Source of the DNA: an uncultured Eubacteriales bacterium
Lineage (GTDB): Bacteria > Bacillota > Clostridia > Oscillospirales > Acutalibacteraceae
Length of the DNA: 7,923 nucleotides
NCBI GenBank assembly: GCA_900320925.1
Contig: ONUD01000079.1
Span: forward strand, 1-7,923
Reading direction: 5' to 3'
This document shows, piece after piece, positions 5,777 through 7,923 of this stretch. The translations under genes were made by a program, and so were the position numbers. The notes under the pieces were generated by a model. It saw nothing but the letters and a program-made list of their open reading frames with translations, had not been told where the DNA came from and made no database searches. Position 1 is the first letter of the stretch, and every line of letters begins with the position of its first letter.

Positions 5777-6688
5777 GTGGTTCAAGGAAAGAAAAAATAC
5801 GGTCTGACAGATTTCCTGTCAGGCTATTTCGGAAATATCGGAACAATGCTGCTGGTCAATCTGCTGTTCTGCATACCGCTTGCAGTGTTTTCGGGGATTT
5901 TGTGGGCATTATTCTACTTGACGGGTGTGATTGACATTCTGGTACTGTTGCTGCTGATACCGTTGTTGTCGCCGTTTGTAACGGGAATGGGGTATGTATG
6001 CAGGAAACTGACAACAGAAAGTGCCATACACCCTGCTGCGGATTTCATCAAGGGAGTCAGACAGAACTGGAAATTTTCTCTTGTGAACGGTATCATTGTG
6101 TATATTGTTACCAGCGGTTTGTATGTGACATTTGCCTATTTTCGTGAACATCTGAATGACATTACGGTGATGGTGTATCTGATATTCAGTGCTTTGGTGA
6201 CACTATTTTTTATTTGTGTAGAGTTGTCGTTAGGTGTGATGGCAGTATCGGTGGAGCTGAAAGCAGGGGAACTGATAAAAAATGCGGTCATGTTGGTACT
6301 GCCGGGATTCTGGCAGCATATCAAAACTTTAATCTGGTATTTGTTTATTGCGGCTGTTCTGTTTTCACTGGTGGTGATGATAAATCATACAATAGCCGTG
6401 CTGGTGATGCTGGCAGTATTGACGCTGTTGTTGCTTCCCACGCTTCTTACTCATATCGCTGTCTATAATGCTTATCAGACAGTGGAAAAAATTATCATCA
6501 TTCCTTACCAGAAGAATGCTGCCCGTCAGAAGGCTCAACAAGAACAGCAAAAACAGGAACAGCAAATTACGATTGAACAATTGGAAGAATTGGCAAAAGG
6601 CAATCCTGATGAATACGTTTCTCTTGCAGGCAGGATGGTCAAAAGACGCACTGTTCTCAAGATGCTGGAAACCAAAAGGAGAATGTGA
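5777..6688 (+). CDS. DUF624-like six-helix membrane protein with Gln-rich cytoplasmic tail
   Basis: The product has 303 residues with about six hydrophobic helices (roughly 21-47, 52-76, 100-120, 130-155, 185-201 and 205-227). The N-terminal part, with a polar pre-helix region (YGLTDFLSGYFGNIGTMLLVNLLFCIPLAV) and a later DFIKGVRQNWKFSLVNGII at 89-107, resembles the DUF624/YesL family, whose biochemical role is not established. Residues about 247-272 are a Gln/Lys/Glu-rich segment (QKAQQEQQKQEQQ) that could form a coiled coil, followed by a basic end (MVKRRTVLKMLETKRRM); this tail is longer than I expect for DUF624. The start is GTG, chosen for the long Shine-Dalgarno just upstream. The gene is 13 nt after the SpoIIM-like gene and its TGA shares one base with the mutY ATG (TGATG), so the three genes form a likely operon. 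No transport or enzymatic motif was recognised. Confidence 0.5.
   Translation: MVQGKKKYGLTDFLSGYFGNIGTMLLVNLLFCIPLAVFSGILWALFYLTGVIDILVLLLLIPLLSPFVTGMGYVCRKLTTESAIHPAADFIKGVRQNWKFSLVNGIIVYIVTSGLYVTFAYFREHLNDITVMVYLIFSALVTLFFICVELSLGVMAVSVELKAGELIKNAVMLVLPGFWQHIKTLIWYLFIAAVLFSLVVMINHTIAVLVMLAVLTLLLLPTLLTHIAVYNAYQTVEKIIIIPYQKNAARQKAQQEQQKQEQQITIEQLEELAKGNPDEYVSLAGRMVKRRTVLKMLETKRRM
6677..6681 (+). promoter_or_regulatory. Ribosome binding site of mutY inside the upstream gene
   Basis: AGGAG lies in the last codons of the preceding gene, 6 nt before the ATG at 6688. That spacing favours 6688 over the in-frame GTG at 6685, which would be only 3 nt away. Confidence 0.7.
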
Positions 6689-7701
6689 TGGAATATATTG
6701 TACAGCCGCTGTTGGAATGGTTCAATGACCACCAGCGGGAACTTCCGTGGCGGAAAGACAGGCTTCCGTATCATGTATGGTTGTCGGAGATCATGCTCCA
6801 GCAGACCAGAATTGAAGCGGTTAAAAAATATTACACTCGTTTTATCCATGAACTGCCTGATGTCAGCAGTTTGAGTCAGGTGGAGGAAAACCGGCTCCTG
6901 AAATTATGGGAGGGACTGGGCTATTACAGCAGAGCTAAAAACCTGAAAAAAGCGGCTCAAATCATCATGCAGGAGTATTATGGAGTGTTTCCTGATTCTT
7001 ATGCAAAACTCATACAATTGCCGGGTATCGGAGAATATACGGCAGGAGCCATTGCCTCCATATGCTTTCATGAAAGAGTGACTGCTGTTGACGGGAATGT
7101 TTTGCGTGTTATCACAAGACTGCTTGGCAGTAAGGAGAATGTCCTGTTGCCCGCTGTCAAAAAGGAAATTCAGCAGAAGCTTCTTGCCATTTTGCCCGAA
7201 CAGTCAGGAGTGTTTAATGAAGCACTGATGGAACTGGGAGAAACGGTATGTCTGCCAAATGGGATACCCGAATGTGAGCATTGCCCTTTGAAAGCAAACT
7301 GCATTGCCTATAAAAAGCATCTGACGGGAGAAATACCCGTCAGAATCAAAAAGCTGAAACGTAGAAAAGAAGAAAAAACCATCCTGTTGTTGTCATGCGG
7401 TGACAGGATGGCTATTCAAAAAAAGTCAGAACAAGGGTTGTTGTCGGGGATGTACCAGCTTCCGAGTTTGAATGGATTTTTCACTGAGGAGGCATTGTAT
7501 CATGCTTTGACGGAACGGCAACTTACACCACTGTCCATTGTCCCTCTGGGAAAAGCTAAGCACGCTTTTACCCATATTGACTGGTACATGGAGGGATATG
7601 CTGTAAGGCTTGCCCGTGAATCAGAGCAATTTCTGTGGGTGACACCGGAAATTCTGCAAAAAGATTACCCTATGCCCACGGCTTTCAAATTATTCCTATA
7701 A
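6688..7701 (+). CDS. mutY: A/G-specific adenine DNA glycosylase
   Basis: This 337-residue base-excision repair enzyme removes adenine mispaired with 8-oxoguanine or guanine. The catalytic domain (about 1-215) has SEIMLQQT with Glu34 (equivalent to E. coli Glu37), the helix-hairpin-helix LPGIGEYTAGAI (111-122) and VDGNVLRV with catalytic Asp135 (E. coli Asp138). The [4Fe-4S] ligands are Cys188, Cys196, Cys199 and Cys205, spaced C-x7-C-x2-C-x5-C; E. coli has x6 in the first gap, so there is one extra residue. A C-terminal NUDIX-like 8-oxoG recognition domain covers about 228-337, with GMYQLPS (254-260) and AFTHIDW (293-299), the counterpart of the F-S/T-H recognition loop. Length and order are normal (E. 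coli 350). The gene overlaps the upstream stop by one base and is followed at once by a terminator, so it is the last gene of the unit. Confidence 0.96.
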   Translation: MEYIVQPLLEWFNDHQRELPWRKDRLPYHVWLSEIMLQQTRIEAVKKYYTRFIHELPDVSSLSQVEENRLLKLWEGLGYYSRAKNLKKAAQIIMQEYYGVFPDSYAKLIQLPGIGEYTAGAIASICFHERVTAVDGNVLRVITRLLGSKENVLLPAVKKEIQQKLLAILPEQSGVFNEALMELGETVCLPNGIPECEHCPLKANCIAYKKHLTGEIPVRIKKLKRRKEEKTILLLSCGDRMAIQKKSEQGLLSGMYQLPSLNGFFTEEALYHALTERQLTPLSIVPLGKAKHAFTHIDWYMEGYAVRLARESEQFLWVTPEILQKDYPMPTAFKLFL

Positions 7702-7730
7702 AAAAACCTGCCCGAAAGAGCAGGTTTTTT
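7701..7730. terminator. Symmetric, probably bidirectional terminator between mutY and the convergent gene
   Basis: An 11-bp perfect stem (aaaaaacctgc 7701-7711, gcaggtttttt 7720-7730) closes an 8-nt loop. The A-run on the left and T-run on the right make it act as a Rho-independent terminator on both strands. It starts at the last base of the mutY stop and ends one base past the end of the minus-strand gene, serving both. Confidence 0.9.
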
Positions 7731-7731
7731 G

Positions 7732-7923
7732 TCAGTCTTTGTTTTTTTTCATGAACAGGGTTGCAATTACACTGATAACGCCTGCTACCATCACGATGGC
7801 ACCAACAACCGTTGCTACTTTCTTGAAAGCGGAACAGAAACATTCCTTTTCATCGCAACAGCAGTCGTATACCTCATCATCACCATCATCTTCAATAATG
7901 ACAACAGTTTCTTCTGTTGGTAC
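7732..7923 (-). CDS. C-terminal part of a Cys-rich, tail-anchored small membrane protein, unknown function
   Basis: Reading the minus strand from 7923, 63 codons are open to a TGA at 7734-7732; the start lies outside the window. The visible peptide is acidic at first (VIIEDDGDDEVYD), then has the Cys cluster DCCCDEKECFC (visible residues 20-30, five Cys in ten positions), a short basic step (AFKK) and a single hydrophobic helix (about 36-58, VATVVGAIVMVAGVISVIATLFM), ending KKNKD. This is typical of a C-terminal membrane anchor with a basic cytoplasmic end. The shared terminator immediately downstream supports it as a real gene. The Cys cluster just before the membrane could bind a metal or form disulfides; this is inference. 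I do not recognise the family. An in-frame start could lie just upstream, so the whole protein may be small. Confidence 0.65.
   Translation of the reverse strand, partial: VPTEETVVIIEDDGDDEVYDCCCDEKECFCSAFKKVATVVGAIVMVAGVISVIATLFMKKNKD

Overview
The window looks like chromosomal DNA of a low-to-moderate GC, Gram-positive anaerobe of the Clostridia, most likely Ruminococcus or a close relative. This is inferred from three things: a secreted starch-binding protein built from BIG2 and CBM26 modules plus Tyr-rich repeats, strong Shine-Dalgarno sites, and a cobalamin methionine synthase whose reactivation domain is a separate gene. No mobile element, CRISPR array, rRNA or tRNA was seen, and the window is gene-dense.

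Layout. (1) Positions 1-2031 hold the C-terminal 676 residues of a large secreted carbohydrate-binding protein whose start lies upstream. Its order is the tail of a BIG2 domain, a CBM26-like starch-binding module, a complete BIG2 domain, then five tandem repeats of about 93 residues. A strong terminator (2039-2070) follows. (2) A sigma-A type promoter with an extended -10 (2079-2107) starts a methionine unit. The first gene encodes a stand-alone MetH reactivation-domain protein (2125-2718). It overlaps by 4 nt a 785-residue MetH (2715-5072) that has the homocysteine, folate, cap and cobalamin domains but no reactivation domain. (3) After 58 nt with no terminator come two membrane-protein genes, one SpoIIM-like (5131-5763) and one DUF624-like (5777-6688), then mutY (6688-7701). 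These three are tightly packed and probably co-transcribed. (4) A symmetric terminator (7701-7730) separates mutY from a convergent gene cut by the window end (7732-7923, minus). Its visible part is an acidic stretch, a Cys cluster and a C-terminal membrane helix.

How the genes work together. The two methionine genes reconstitute one enzyme: MetH makes methionine from homocysteine and methyl-folate, and the small partner should rescue MetH when its cobalamin is oxidised. The starch-binding protein acts outside the cell and MutY repairs A:8-oxoG mispairs. The link between the two membrane proteins and mutY is positional only.

The least expected signals are a hairpin that pairs with the start codon of the SpoIIM-like gene, the very short leader and absence of any riboswitch ahead of the methionine genes, the degenerate last repeat of the starch-binding protein, and the Cys-rich tail-anchored protein at the right edge. 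I saw no clear evidence of a wholly new system.
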